Assembly: GCA_000697055.1 (NCBI GenBank)
Contig: JNDT01001798.1
Location: 1 to 42,679, forward strand
Reading direction: 5' to 3'
Source: Saksenaea vasiformis B4078
Lineage: Eukaryota > Mucoromycota > Mucoromycetes > Mucorales > Saksenaeaceae
Length of the DNA: 42,679 nt
Positions 21,752 to 33,700 of the stretch are shown here, piece by piece. The translations under genes and the position numbers were made by a program. Under the pieces are notes generated by a model, which saw only the letters and a list, made by a program, of their open reading frames with translations, searched no databases and was not told where the DNA came from. The stretch's first letter is position 1. Every line of letters starts with the position of its first letter.

Positions 21752-24581
21752 TATAAACTTCTGTTGCGGAATACTCAAAAATGCATTTAAATACAAATGT
21801 AGCTTGCAGATGTGCTTAAATTACCTCTTTTGAAAATCATTGTACAGGAGATCTGGCAAAGTGCGTGATGGTCTCTAAGGGAAGTGCATGTGTTTTTCAA
21901 TTTGTTCGTTTGGTATGCAGATTCTAGCATGAGGCAGCTCAAATCTCGATATTAACAATCCCGGTCAACAAATGGGTTCCGTGAATCGACATATCAATGG
22001 CTGTGCCTAACTGAGGATTATGCGGCATACTTCGGCCCGATCATGAGATAGCCAATGACTAAGGCGCTCACTGTCTCACCATTGTTTGTTCGCAAACTTT
22101 TAATTCGTATGCTCACGCTTGGCACAAAGCGATGCGATCATCATTGAAGTTTTACATCGGGATAAAATGTCTTTCTTTAGCGATTGATTGATCTCTCGGG
22201 TGACTACTTTGGCAACACAAAAAGATGCGCACCTTTCTAAAAAGTAAGTATCGCATTTGATGAAATCTTACAGTACAATTTATGCAAAGAATGCAAAGAA
22301 GTGCAAATCGTAGGGACATCTATTGCTGAAAACAGTGCACGCGCTTGTGGAGAAAAAGATAGTAGAACGCCATTATGTCGCAGAAGAAAAATTACAGGAG
22401 AGGTGAACTAAAAGTTTCTATGGGGCTATACATGAATCATCCACCTATGTAGTCTATGTTATTTGAATAGAGCGCAGCATGTTCTGTTGTAACCATGGGG
22501 ATAGAGGGGTAGCTTTGTTACATGCAAGATAAGCTTTATGCAGCAGCCAACTTTGAATGGTCTTGTAAGGACCGTCCCGTTGTTCTAAAGCTGGGAATAT
22601 GCAGCCTATCTATTGTACTAAACGTTCGCCAGCGTGGTGGTTTACAGTGCATTTTTTATGAGTGGATCAATGCCCTGGCATCTGTATTACCGTCCTAGAT
22701 ACAAGGAGCATTCCATTGCCTGTAGCTGAAAAAAGTTACTCTGTTGTCCTACCTATGTCTTGATATATTGAATCAGTTACTGTACATAAACTATACGAAA
22801 AAGATAACTCTTTTCCCGTTGGTATGAGACAGGGTTCATTAAGCAGTCAGAGTTACAGTGGTGTAAACTGGCGCCACCAATCCAATTTTCTCAATTATTG
22901 TCTACTAGAACCCAGATAGATGATCTAACCATACTGCCTATTGCCTATTTGCGATTGTTAGGTGATGCTCTGTGCCCATACGAGGAAGAGAGGACTGCAA
23001 GTGAATTACCACCAGTGTCCTTGTTAGCTGTGTAGATTTAATAACCTTCCTTCGAGTGTATATCGTCATTTCTTTTTTGAAAAAAAAAAGATGGGCCGGA
23101 AACCATGGATAGGATGTGGAAGCTCACGAAAAATTTAGCTTGGTGGATTAGGCAACGCAAATCGATTTCTATCTTTGCTCCCGATCTTTGGGCTAATTTA
23201 TGTGTTGCACCGTTCCTACCGTGTTGGATTATGCTCACTGTTTCATGTGCTTACTTTTTGGGTCCACCCTCACCCCTCTCGGATAAGCCTGGCTTTTCCA
23301 CTCTCCCATTTGTAACGGGGAAATCTTTTGGGGCATATTACCATTTTTCTCTTTTACCATGATGTCTACCAGTCCAATCGTTGCCTAAGTTCTAGTGCGC
23401 ATTAGTCATCATGTCACGCACGCAAGTTCATTTAAGGAGTTGTTCAATGCAGATACTAATACATCTTATGCTGTTTATACATGTGTTATTAGTCAGGCAC
23501 AAGCCGAGGCAGAGCACCGTTTCATGAATAAAATTTTGCACACACAGCTCTAATCTAACCGGAGTGTAAGCTACTTATTTGTAAAGGTTTTCAATCGATA
23601 GACACTGGGACATACTATTTCTAGATGGAGGAGCACTATGACACCACGGGGAGGCACAATAACACTTGGTATCGAAAACTTGGAGCACATCGGAGTATTC
23701 CATTTATGACACAAACCACCATATGAGCTGTTTTGACAGCTCAGTTAACCTTAAATATTCGAAACTTATGCGCCATCCATCTATCGTCGTACCAAAACGC
23801 GACTATGAAAGCCATACGGTGTGGCGTGAACAACGTACAATGTATTTCCGCGTAGACGAATGATCGCTGCTGTTGGAAAAAAGCACGCCGGTTTGTTCAG
23901 CTGTTTCCATCCCATGGCTTCTCATTTCTTTGTTTCTTTTTTTTTTCTTTTTTATTTCAGCTTCGTTGGATTGACGGCCTTTTGGTTTAGTGATCCAAGC
24001 TTGTAACCACAGAAGTGTTGCCTAGAGACCAGTCATAAAAAGTTTCCAGGTGAGATGTCAGTACGCAGTAAGAGTTGCCGAGTGTATCACAACAGATTGA
24101 GCTACTAGCAGAATGGATATACAAAAAAGACCAGAGGTCGGTCAGGTGAGGACAGCTAATGCATAGATGTTTACATGTAGAGATGCAACGCTCAATTTAA
24201 CGCAAAAACGGAAAGAGCGAAGGATTCAATACCCTATTCCCAGAGAAAACGTTGGGCTCTTCTGGTCCATTGGATGGTTGGGACCTGTTCGACAGTGTCG
24301 GTCTTGTGCAACGATGTATTATTTACGTTTGGAAGGGTAAACCTAGTGGTGACCATAATAGGCGATATTCTGGTTAGCGGGAACGACTATGATAGTCAAC
24401 ACTAACTTTGTGGTATAACAGCACTGGGCGGTTCAGGCGGGATGGGAGCAAACTGGTACTGGTGTTTGCTGGGATGTTTTAAGCCAGCCAATAAAATCCG
24501 TAGCCAGTGGAAAATTTTTTGGTTATTCACTCTCAATTTCCCTCAGCCCGTGGCCTTTTTTAATCCACTAACACAAAAAAC
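21752..24581. other. Gene-poor stretch with scattered coding-like fragments
   Basis: About 2.8 kb without a supported gene. Protein-like fragments are short and cut by stops. One is a frame around 23414-23553 on the plus strand reading FKELFNADTNTSYAVYTC and then QAEAEHRFMNKILHTQL. Another covers 23105-23362 and has frames on both strands. An alternative first exon for the HMG gene (MDIQKRPEVGQ, 24113-24145) is possible but would need an intron of over 500 nt. Confidence 0.5.
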
Positions 24582-25380
24582 ATGTTTGACGGAGACGAAG
24601 TTACTCGAAGACAGGTGCCACCTCATAACCAACTGCTGCATTTTTTTTAACCACATTATTATTATAGATTGGTGAAGCCCTTTTCAACGTCGGCGAAAGC
24701 CTTAAGCAACTTGGTGCCGCTTTAGGTGCTGCTGCCGAAAGTACCAACACTCAAACCGAGCCGGAAGCCCATAAGAAAAAGCGTAAGCAACGCGCACCAA
24801 AGGACCCCAATGCCCCAAAGCGATTCATGGGAAGTTACATCCACTTCGCCAATGAACACAGGGATCAGGTAAAGGCCGACCATCCAGATGCCAACCAAAA
24901 GCAAATCGTGCAATATTTGGGTGAGATGTGGAAATCTTTGAGTGAAGAAGAAAAAGAGGTAGAGGCAGACGCGTCTCTCTATTATCGCTGACAGTCATAT
25001 ATTTTTAGCCCTATAAGAGAATCTATGAACAAGACAAGGAACGGTATGTAAAGGAGCTGGAAAATTACAAGAACAGCACTGCTGGAGAGCCAGAGAACGC
25101 CGAAACGGTGTTCACACCTACGCCTGAAACTGCCACTTCATCCGAGGAATCGGAGTCTTCTGAGGAGGAAGAGGAGAAGAAGGAACCAGCACCTGCTCCA
25201 GTGAAGAAGGGCAAACCTGCATCACCACCAAAGAAGCCTGTCGTCAAGAGAGAGCAACCGAAGGAACAAAAGGAACAGAAAGGTGCTAAACCAGCCAAAC
25301 GCAACAAGAAGGCCGCATCTGACGAAGCGTCTGAAAAGCAGCCTAAAAAGAAAGCCAAGAAAGTGACTAAGGAAAATTGA
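24582..25380 (+). CDS. HMG-box chromatin protein (HMO1/NHP6-like)
   Basis: Three exons (24582-24614, 24668-24958, 25009-25380) give 231 residues. Exon 1 encodes MFDGDEVTRRQ and joins IGEALFNVGESLKQLGAAL, a helix-forming N-terminal segment. One HMG box lies at about residues 57-125 (PKDPNAPKRFMGSYIHFANEH, LGEMWKSLSEEEKEPYKRIYEQDKERY). HMG boxes bend DNA in a non-sequence-specific way. The C-terminal third is an acidic stretch (EESESSEEEEEKK) followed by a Lys/Pro/Ala-rich tail that ends KKAKKVTKEN and probably carries nuclear localisation and DNA-contact functions. The single box with a preceding helical region and a basic tail is closer to HMO1 than to the small NHP6 proteins; this assignment is inferred. 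The start was chosen because the intron is of normal length (53 nt) and in phase. Confidence 0.9.
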
Positions 25381-26362
25381 GATGGCTACATGATTTGTTA
25401 ACTAGGATATTGCATACAATTCTGCATCCGTTTTAAATTGTTTTGCGTCGGTCCAAATGAACTTTTTAGTTAGGAAATACTTACTTCTATGTTAATCCAA
25501 TGCTAAGATTTGCGTGCTGTAATCGTTCATGTGGTGTTCATGTCCAGAGATAGGATCTATTGTCTGAAGATATCAAAGATGACGGGGTTATGGCAGATGT
25601 TTAAAGGGGTTTACTGGTCCCTTTTTCTTTTTCTGCTCTGTTCTCGCTGACTACATCCCCGGTACGGATGTCAATACGCCACATGAACCTTTGTCCCGAA
25701 CCTTCTTGGTTGTGATCCACTTATTGTCCATCACTTATGTAAGATGTTGTCACAGTCAGCATTACTTATCTTTCCAGTAAATCGCCAGACGCCGTATCGT
25801 TTCAAGCTCTCCACAGATCCTCACAAACAATACGGTTACCATTATCCCAAGTTGAACAATATATCCTCGGTTATATCCATCATGCATCTGACGCGTTGCG
25901 GCTGTCTGCACACACGACGGGATACAGTTTTTTAGGCACGCAGGTTGACGTCTCAAGGATTGAATTTTTATGCTGCTCGAATAAAGGTTGTGTGCACTGT
26001 AAGCAAAAGCGGGTGTACAAATGTACTAATGGCATTCAGCACAAGTCGCTATTTGCTGCTCCGATTCCTTAATGCAGCCAAATTTTCCCTTCTTTTTGTC
26101 CTGCCAAGTATTTCGTAAATGGTTTTCAGGTTCTAAAAAAGAAAAAAAAAATAAAACACCTGAATATTTGCGCTGATTTGCGATTAGTCTAAAGACTTTC
26201 TCCGTTGCCACACAATCAGACCAGACAGGCGTCACTGCACTGTCAGATGACTTGCATCGTCAAGGTAGACTTTACTACCATTGCAGGCTTTTTAATCTGA
26301 ATCATGAAAACAAAGATGCCACTCAAGAACGAACAGATCCTCTAGAATTCATAGACTCTACA
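25381..26362. other. Intergenic stretch between HMG and TVP38 genes
   Basis: It holds the 3' flank of the HMG gene and the promoter of the TVP38 gene. The 13-mer TACATCCCCGGTA at 25652-25664, preceded by a pyrimidine tract and CTCTGTT, also occurs at 14513-14525 in the same setting. No gene was supported. Confidence 0.5.
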
Positions 26363-27404
26363 ATGAATACAACCGTTCGTCAGCGCAACTGGAGATTACG
26401 TCTGTCTACATGGCGTTACTGGCGCCGTTGGCGTTGGTTTGGCATCATTATTATCGTTTCGTTGATTTTATGGATTATTTTTTGGATTTATCGAAAAGAA
26501 GCACTGCGAACCTTAGAAAGCTTAAGTAAGACGGTTCAAAGCATGGGATTCGGGTAAGGAAAAGGAACGAAGGAAAAAAAATGAATACTAATGCTAGTTT
26601 CCTTAGTGGTTATTTATTAATGTCTGCGCTTATTTTTTTGAGCGCTTTTCCACCTATGATCGGATATGGCACTTATCAGACACTTTCTGGATTTAGCTTT
26701 GGCTTTGCTGCAGGGTTTGTAGTATCTTACTTCAGCGCCCTGTTAGGTGCTATTGGCTGTTTCCTGACGGCAAGGTTCTGGCTCAAGGAACGAGTCCAAC
26801 GTTTTATGGAATCATATCCCAATTTAAAAGCTGTGGTAAAAGCAGTAGAAAAGAAAGGTTTTAAAGTGAGTAAAATAGGTACTAGCTTCAATCATCTCTA
26901 ACCTTTATCACAATCCAGTTATTTCTTCTTATTCGATTATCGCCGTATCCTTTTGGTATTTTGGTAGGTGGTAGTTCAATTGGCATGTGCAGAAAACTGA
27001 CGACTATTGCTTTTGGGAAGAACGTCTTGTTTGCTGCAACAGAAATACCCTTGAGTCACTATATCCTTGGTACAGCCATTTCGTTGATCAAGATTGGTCT
27101 GCATGTCTATATCGGGGCAAACCTGACCTCATTTGCAAAGCACGTACTAGGAGAAGACAGTGAAATGACAGATAGCGAACGTCAAGCAGAGAACGTACGT
27201 TACGCGGCTATTGGAATAGGATCTCTACTGGCGTTTGGTGTCATGGCATACATCTATGTAGTAGCGAAACGGGCGGTTGAAGAAATTAATGCAGAAGCTG
27301 GAACTGAAGAAGCTATGGCGTTCTTGGGGCCTTTTGATGAAGAAGAAGGGGGAGGAGAAGAACAAGTAGAAAGAGAAGGACAAGAACAGCAACGGAAAGG
27401 TTAG
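26363..27404 (+). CDS. TVP38/TMEM64 family (VTT domain) membrane protein
   Basis: Four exons (26363-26553, 26607-26865, 26919-26963, 27021-27404) give 292 residues. The first span is at about residues 27-45 (FGIIIIVSLILWIIFWIY) after an Arg/Trp-rich N-terminus. The VTT (SNARE-associated Golgi) domain follows. It has AFPPMIGYGTYQTLSGFSFG, GCFLTARFWLKERVQ, LIRLSPYPFGIL joined to NVLFAATEIPLSHYILGTA, and GLHVYIGANL. TVP38 in yeast is a late-Golgi protein; VTT proteins in animals include lipid scramblases. The tail is acidic (EEEGGGEEQVEREG). The third intron (26964-27020) is 57 nt, in frame and stop-free, so retention would insert 19 residues inside the conserved domain; family alignment supports its removal. 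It converges with the next gene, 126 bp between stops. Confidence 0.93.
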
Positions 27405-27530
27405 AAACCGTAAAATAAATTGTAAATAGAAAAAAATGCTATAGTGTGTTTATGGATTCTGCGTCTTCTCCTTTTTACAAGGAAAAAAAAGAAGGAATGG
27501 TCTGTGTCTATCCTATGTCTTCACATGGCT

Positions 27531-30296
27531 CTATCCAAGTCGCGATGCTAACTCTTCGATTGTACGTTGCAATTCAGCAACCTGCTGTTCCAACTGCCGT
27601 CGCTGTTCACGTTCCTCTTCCAACTGCTGTTCAAACTCCTTGCGCGCCTTTTCAACCTCGTTCTTCGCAAAGTTCTTTAATTTCACTTCTAATACATCAT
27701 TACCGCCGTTGGAAGGAACCCCACCAAAGTTAAAGCGTGATGCAATATTCTTGACACCAGTTGGTCGAGGTGGTTCGTCCGCAGACTTCTCTTCCTTCGT
27801 CTCCTTTGGCTCATGCGCCGGCGCAGGCTCCCACATGCGACGTTGCACGGGCTTCAGTTGTTTCGAATTGAGTTCCTCAATACCAGCGGCAAATGGCGTA
27901 GGGAACTTTGCGAAAATGGGCTTCACTGGCTTCGGTGGCGGCGCTTCAGCCTCCTCCTTTTGTTCTTCTTTCGGTTCCTCCGCAGGTGCCTGCAGCAAAA
28001 AGTTTAGTACAGCTATTGTTTACCGTAGCCGCGCAGTACCTGTTCGACCTCTTTCTGAAGCATTTCCATTTGTGATGGTTCATTTTGCGGAAGCTGAGGA
28101 GCTCGTCGCGGCTTGCCGAGCCTGGCACGGTTGGGCACAGAGAGCTTGGGTCCTGTAGGTAGCATATCAAAACCTCCAAGCTTTTCACTCTCGTTTTTCT
28201 CCTCAGCAATAGGTTCTTCAGGGCTTTCTCCCTCCTTTGGTGCTTCTTCCTTTTGTGTCTCTTCTTTCGGGCTTTCTTCTTCAGGGGTTTCTTCCTTTGG
28301 ACTTTCCTGACTAGTGGTGGCCTCCTCACTGGTCTCTTGCTTAATCCGTTCTTCAGCCTTTCGCTCTTGAACCTCCTCTTTTCGAGATTCTGGCAATTCC
28401 TCGTGGCTAGGTTCTTGGGTCTTTTGCTCTTCTTTCTCATCCGCTACTGCATTGGTATCTGCAGCCGCTTTAGGCTCGGGTGCTTTCTTAGTTACTTCTT
28501 CCTGATCAGAAGCAGGAGCAACTGGCGTTGCTACTGGTGAGGGTAAGGAAGTAGGCTCGGCATGCTCTGGTTCAGTAGGCTTGGCTTCAGATGTAGCGGA
28601 TACTATAAATGGAAATGAATACGTGCTTCTGCTAAAAAAATTCCGTATCCTATACCTGTCTCCTGCACCTATCACATCATTGTTAGAAAGCGGTTGCATG
28701 GTTGGATCCAATCTACCTTTTCTTCTTCTTTAGTATCTTCCTCTGGAATCGCTTTGCCATCTTCGACGGGCGTAGGTACATCACGTTCGGACGTAGCAGA
28801 GCGGGGTATTGGTGACTCGATCGATTGCGCGGAGCTAACGGACGCCACGGACATACGCGATCGTTGTGGCAGCACAGGGGCCACGGGCTCATCGGACAGT
28901 TCCTTTACAAAATTGGCAGGGAACACGCCACTTTGTCCCTTTTCGTTGATACCCTTCCACCAGCCCTCGTCAGCATGGCGGTCAAGAATTTCGACGTATT
29001 CGCCCCTGATTAGGTTTAATTCATCTGGTCAAGGTGCATAAACATTTAGGCCAAATCAATCAATTTATATGATTTCGCTTACCGCTATTTTCCGCATCGT
29101 AGGGATGCAGGACAACAGCCTTGCCGACTAAATATCGTATAATGAGTAAATTTCCCAATTTGGTTTAATGCAGGTGCTTACGGGTCGATTTTGTTGCCTT
29201 TGGTGTTGCAATCTCGTCTTTCTTCTCCTCCGCCGGGGAAGACTGAGAAGGTGCAACAGCGGTATCCTTCTACAGTAAAAACGAATAAGAAATGTGCTTG
29301 TAGTCGATCCTAGATAGGTCCTTACGGGTGCTTCCTCCTTTTTCCCAGCTTTTGAAAGCGTTGGAAATCCTCCAGCTAACAAACTGCCAATACCGCCTTG
29401 CTTGACGCCAAAAGCGGCCAACTTAAACCCTGGAGGTTTTCCTGCTACCCCAAACAGCCCAACCATTCAATTCCTGACACATATTGAGCTAGAGCTGTAC
29501 CTTCATTCTCTTCACCAGTCTCTTTTTTACCGATTGCGGGCATTGTTGGAGCTCCAATATCAGGTCGGCCAGGCATATCAATTTCTTCCACATACTAAAC
29601 ACCAGTGCTATATTAGCATACTTACTGATCGGTAAATACTAAGCATTTACCTTGGTGGGGAACCGTCCAATTTTACCATTCAGTTCACCTTGAGCCCAGC
29701 CTTCCTCAAGTTGTTCATGTATATTGACAATTCCACCTCGATGGAGTGTCAATTCGCCAGCATCCTGCATTGCGTAGTCTTCCATCACACGGGCCATGCC
29801 GATAATAGTTTGGGCTGCATAAATAAGTTAGGCAATTGCCTCTCGTCCAAAAAAAAAAAAAAACAAGGAACAGACAGCTTACATGGCGCAGCTTGCTCCT
29901 GTTCGTCCTCAGGTTCTACCTGCTCGCTGGGAACAGCAGTGGTATCCTTCTCGCTGGTTGCTTCTTGCTTCTTCTCAGAAGACTCATCTTCTTTCACCGA
30001 GACATCTACAAACTCTTAGGTTGTCAGCCATTTAAGCATCAATCGATTTGCCGGTATGTTTTACATTGCTTGGAAAAAGGCCGCTTGAGCCGTCTTCCTT
30101 CTTGCCAATCCACCAGTCGGCATCACTCTTGTCCGTCACATGGATAATATCACCTGCTGCAAACGACAGTTCATCCTCTTGCTGGCCTTCGTAGGCGTGA
30201 TGAGCGGTAACAATGGTGATGGTCGTAGTTGTATCTGAATAACAAAACGTGTTATGTACTGCCTGACATGTTTTCGTAGTTGTAGGTACCTGGCAT
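27531..30296 (-). CDS. Adaptor-like protein with three SH3 domains and C-terminal coiled coil
   Basis: Twelve exons on the minus strand give 719 residues in phase: 30290-30296, 30065-30234, 29883-30012, 29651-29814, 29501-29594, 29326-29444, 29182-29269, 29083-29127, 28717-29024, 28656-28668, 28040-28602 and 27531-27989. SH3-1 (about 8-63) has EGQQEDELSFAAGDIIHV, DWWIGKK, GLFPSNFVDV. SH3-2 (about 104-161) has MEDYAMQDAGELTLHRGGIV, EGWAQGEL, GRFPTKYVEEI. SH3-3 (about 258-319) has LHPYDAENSDELNLIRGEYVEI, GWWKGI, GVFPANFVKEL. A long Glu/Pro/Lys-rich low-complexity region (about 330-600) has PxxP-like stretches (APPPKPVKP). The last 50 residues form a heptad-rich coiled coil (FEQQLEEEREQRRQLEQQ). 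This order matches animal CIN85/CD2AP and is reminiscent of fungal actin-patch adaptors; orthology is not shown. Exon 1 is 7 nt and exon 10 is 13 nt. Confidence 0.88.
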
Positions 30297-30379
30297 TGAT
30301 TTAGTTTAGGAAAAGATGAGAGAGTTACGGTCTGAACTTGTGAGCAGATCCCTTTTTATTCCATTTTTAATTTGCTTAA

Positions 30380-30715
30380 CGTCATACACGATTACTAAAT
30401 TGGGTGCAGCTATTCGCCCCAGTTATCCGCACCGGGCACGTCCTTTTCGCGCCCCCATAGATCATTCGCAAGCATTGGTGTTGGGCAACCTCGAGCAGGC
30501 GGATGCGTTTGATGTTGAAGACGATGATCTCCAAACGGTATCTGAAACCGATGCCATGTAACGTACGCATGGAGGATATAGCCGAGGCTGAGTTATGCGT
30601 TGCCAGTACATGAGCGTAGATAGATGAACTATTGTTCGCAAGCGATGACGCTGTAGCGCAGGTGCTAGGTCTGGTGCGCTGTCTGGACAGTAAAGCGCCC
30701 ACCACCCATTCATTA
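30380..30715 (-). pseudogene. Degenerate LINE reverse transcriptase fragment
   Basis: On the minus strand a frame carries SSMRTLHGIGFRYRLEIIVF and then RLLEVAQHQCLRMIYGGAKR. This pattern (a conserved R-x-L-x-x-I-G-F followed by L-E-x-A-Q-x-x-C-L-R-x-I-x-G-G) is typical of the C-terminal part of non-LTR reverse transcriptases in Mucoromycota. Upstream sequence appears to continue in another frame, and no catalytic YxDD region or intact ORF is present, so this is a broken remnant. It sits directly beside the start of the three-SH3 gene. Confidence 0.6.
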
Positions 30716-33700
30716 TGGTTCCCTCGGGATTCTGAGGTTGCGAATAATCGATGCCAGACTAATGGGGCGGAAGTTAGTGGGACTTGTCGCAGGCCCTTTC
30801 TAGTAGATGGAGAAAACTTAGGCGACGCGTCACAGCGTCAGGATCTTTGCTCAGACCGAGCAGATGGTGAATATCAATTAGGATGGGGATTATAGGGCGC
30901 TTCCAGTGAGGTACCTCCAATTTATCCGTATTCTTTCTTTGCATAGTCAATTCTACTTGATCGATGGTTATTGGAGCGTTATGGGAAGGTAGCCAATTTT
31001 GGAAAGTAAATCAAAACCTTGGGCACACTGATAAATTCAGTGTCAGTTTCACAAAAGGACGCATCTCCTGGGTGTACATACTTTTGTAGATATCTGCAAA
31101 GAGCGGTACCTGCAAATCTCAGTACTCAGTTGAGATATTCTTTTAATTTTATGATGATGAATACGACATCAGATCATTGACGGGAATCGTATCTTGCTGG
31201 TAAGCATGCCTACAGGGACAATGAGAGAGCGGACTTGTAAAGAAGTGAAACCACTCGTGTTTTATCCTTTGTGGATCGGGAACTTAAAAGATCCCTCTTC
31301 AGCATTCCACCGAAAAAGAAAGATGACGACTTTTAACCACCAAAATGCTTTTAGACGTAAGAGGCCAAGATGTAAGGTACTGCTGCTGCAATATTGTTTT
31401 GGAAGCAATTTTACTGATTAACTTACATAAGAGGTCTCTAGCGCTCCTTCAAAGAAGGGGAAAGAAAAGGCCATGGCATCAACGAAGCCGTGCATACCAT
31501 GTACTGTAACATCTTATTTGAGTATCGTACGCTTACAGGATTTATTTTATAACGTCATGTATCAGCATCGTCTACCACAGTCGTAGATCGTTCTGACAAT
31601 GATAACTTTCAGGAGCCCATCGTCTTGAAGATGGGACGAGCTGCATATCGCTTGCGCAAGCTCCAAAAAGGAAAGGAGATGGATATGACTCCAATCGAGT
31701 TGTGTGAAGCCAGTACGTAGTTTTTTCTTCTGGAACCTTGTGTGCTTGCAGAAATCTTATTATTCAACAGCTTCATCAGTCGCCATTGTGGAACTTCTTG
31801 AGAACAGTGACAATGCTATGGAACTTCTTGGAGATGACGCAAGACTCTGTGGATCTTCGTGTTTTAGTAGAGCGTAACGGAGTACCGCTTTAGCTGCAAA
31901 AGTCACGAAGCTTTCGTTCAAGGGAAAGCCAATTGATGGCGAAGACATAGCAAGCGATTCTCCCCTTGGAGAAGAAGTCTGCCAATCAATGTACAAATAG
32001 GTGACATCGATACAAGGTAGAGCTGGGAATCAAACATCGAATAGGAAGCATCTCGAGGAATATTTGAAACTCACAAAACTGCAAGAGATGCTGCCAGTGG
32101 GGAAAGTCTCCAAAGAGGGCGAAGACGAAATGTTACGTAATTGTAGCAAATTTTCGTGCCTGTTGAACTATGATGGTGAGAAGCTCCAAGACAAGGGATG
32201 GTCTATAATTCCATGGCTTCACGTCAGATAACAATTATGCCTATCATGCCTCGTGTCTCATGGGCACTTATGAAGAACGCCTTTGAAGCTAGGCTTCGCG
32301 TCCCTACCGGAATGCATCCTTGCTTACTCTTTGGCACGTATGTAGAACGAAAAATGATGATCATAGCGAGGCTTGGGAGCCTATATGTAACCATGCTCGC
32401 AATAAAAGCGCTTATATATACATTTAAATACATAGTGGATATGTTATCGGTTTCGCTACACGCTCCATCGCGCATCCAACTAATGATATCAATAAAATCA
32501 GCCAATCATGTAATTTTCTTACCTGACGTGTGCAAGTAGCACCGCCTCCATTCCACTAGGAAGTCGCAAAATCCAGGCCTAACGAAAGGCGAGGACGACG
32601 GGTCTCTAGCCGTCGTACCACTCTAGGAGTAATTTTGAGATAGTCCTAAGCAGTTTTTTGCGCCTGATTGCCTAAGGGTTGGTTGGCTGCTTTCGCTGCA
32701 AACTCCAAGGAGTCTCTGCTGAGGTCTTTGAAGGCTGTATCATAAGATTCATCATTTGTGTGTATGGAACAATGCATGTTTACCAAAAAGGCACCGGTTA
32801 GGACTGGCTGTTTACATAGGCTCCCACCAACTATGTGTTCACAGCTTAGCAGGATAACCTCCGCAGCGGTGTAAAAGGAATCTAACCAAATAGCTGTGGT
32901 CAAATTGTTTCTTCAGATAAGAGAAATGCGTCCCTTTAAAGCCGTTATTGGATGTATGATCCTTGTGTAATGATCGCTGCATGAAACAAACAATCCTGAG
33001 TCACTTGAAAAGAAGAAGTACATGATCTTGTGCCACATGGAAGGGAGTAAAGTATACTATGTTTTGAAGCTAGCTGTTGTCGATTATAAACATCAGCAGT
33101 TTACCAAGCTTTGCAGCATCCGTAAATCGCCATTTTGCGGAAGTATCGCCATCAGAAGGTATTTTTTTGTTTAGGTCTTTGAATACTCTGTATCCGAAAA
33201 TAATGCAGGAACCACTGCATACTTATCGATAAAGCATAAAATTAAAAACGTGAAAGGCAGAAAGAAAAAGAGAAGCGACAAATGGAATAAAAAGGAATTC
33301 TTTTTAACGTGCCACCTCATCGGTCTTTCATATCATACCTTTACTGCTGCCATACACAGTACGTACACGAATTGCAGATCCGCGTTCCTTGTCAGATAAG
33401 CTACACCACTAGAGCCTTCATCTGGGTCATTTTGGGGGGGGGTGTTGGGATGCGCCAGTGGGGTGCGCGTAGCCAAACCTCATCCCTATGCACGTTTGGA
33501 TAATGACATCATGGTCACATACGTCTAAATACAGTGAACATGATCAGTGCAAAGTTCAGTACATAATGAACATAGTTCAACTGCAATATGTATATACATG
33601 TATTCAAATATGTGATGGACAGCGTTTCAGTAAAACCGTGTCCCTAACTTTTACGTTGAAAAAGGAAGGCCATTTTGGCAATTGCATTTGCAGTAACGGT

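Noticed and set aside
28113..28540. Plus-strand frames rich in Ser/Phe/Leu over the adaptor linker
   Set aside because: Antisense images of the Glu/Lys-rich exon of the three-SH3 protein.
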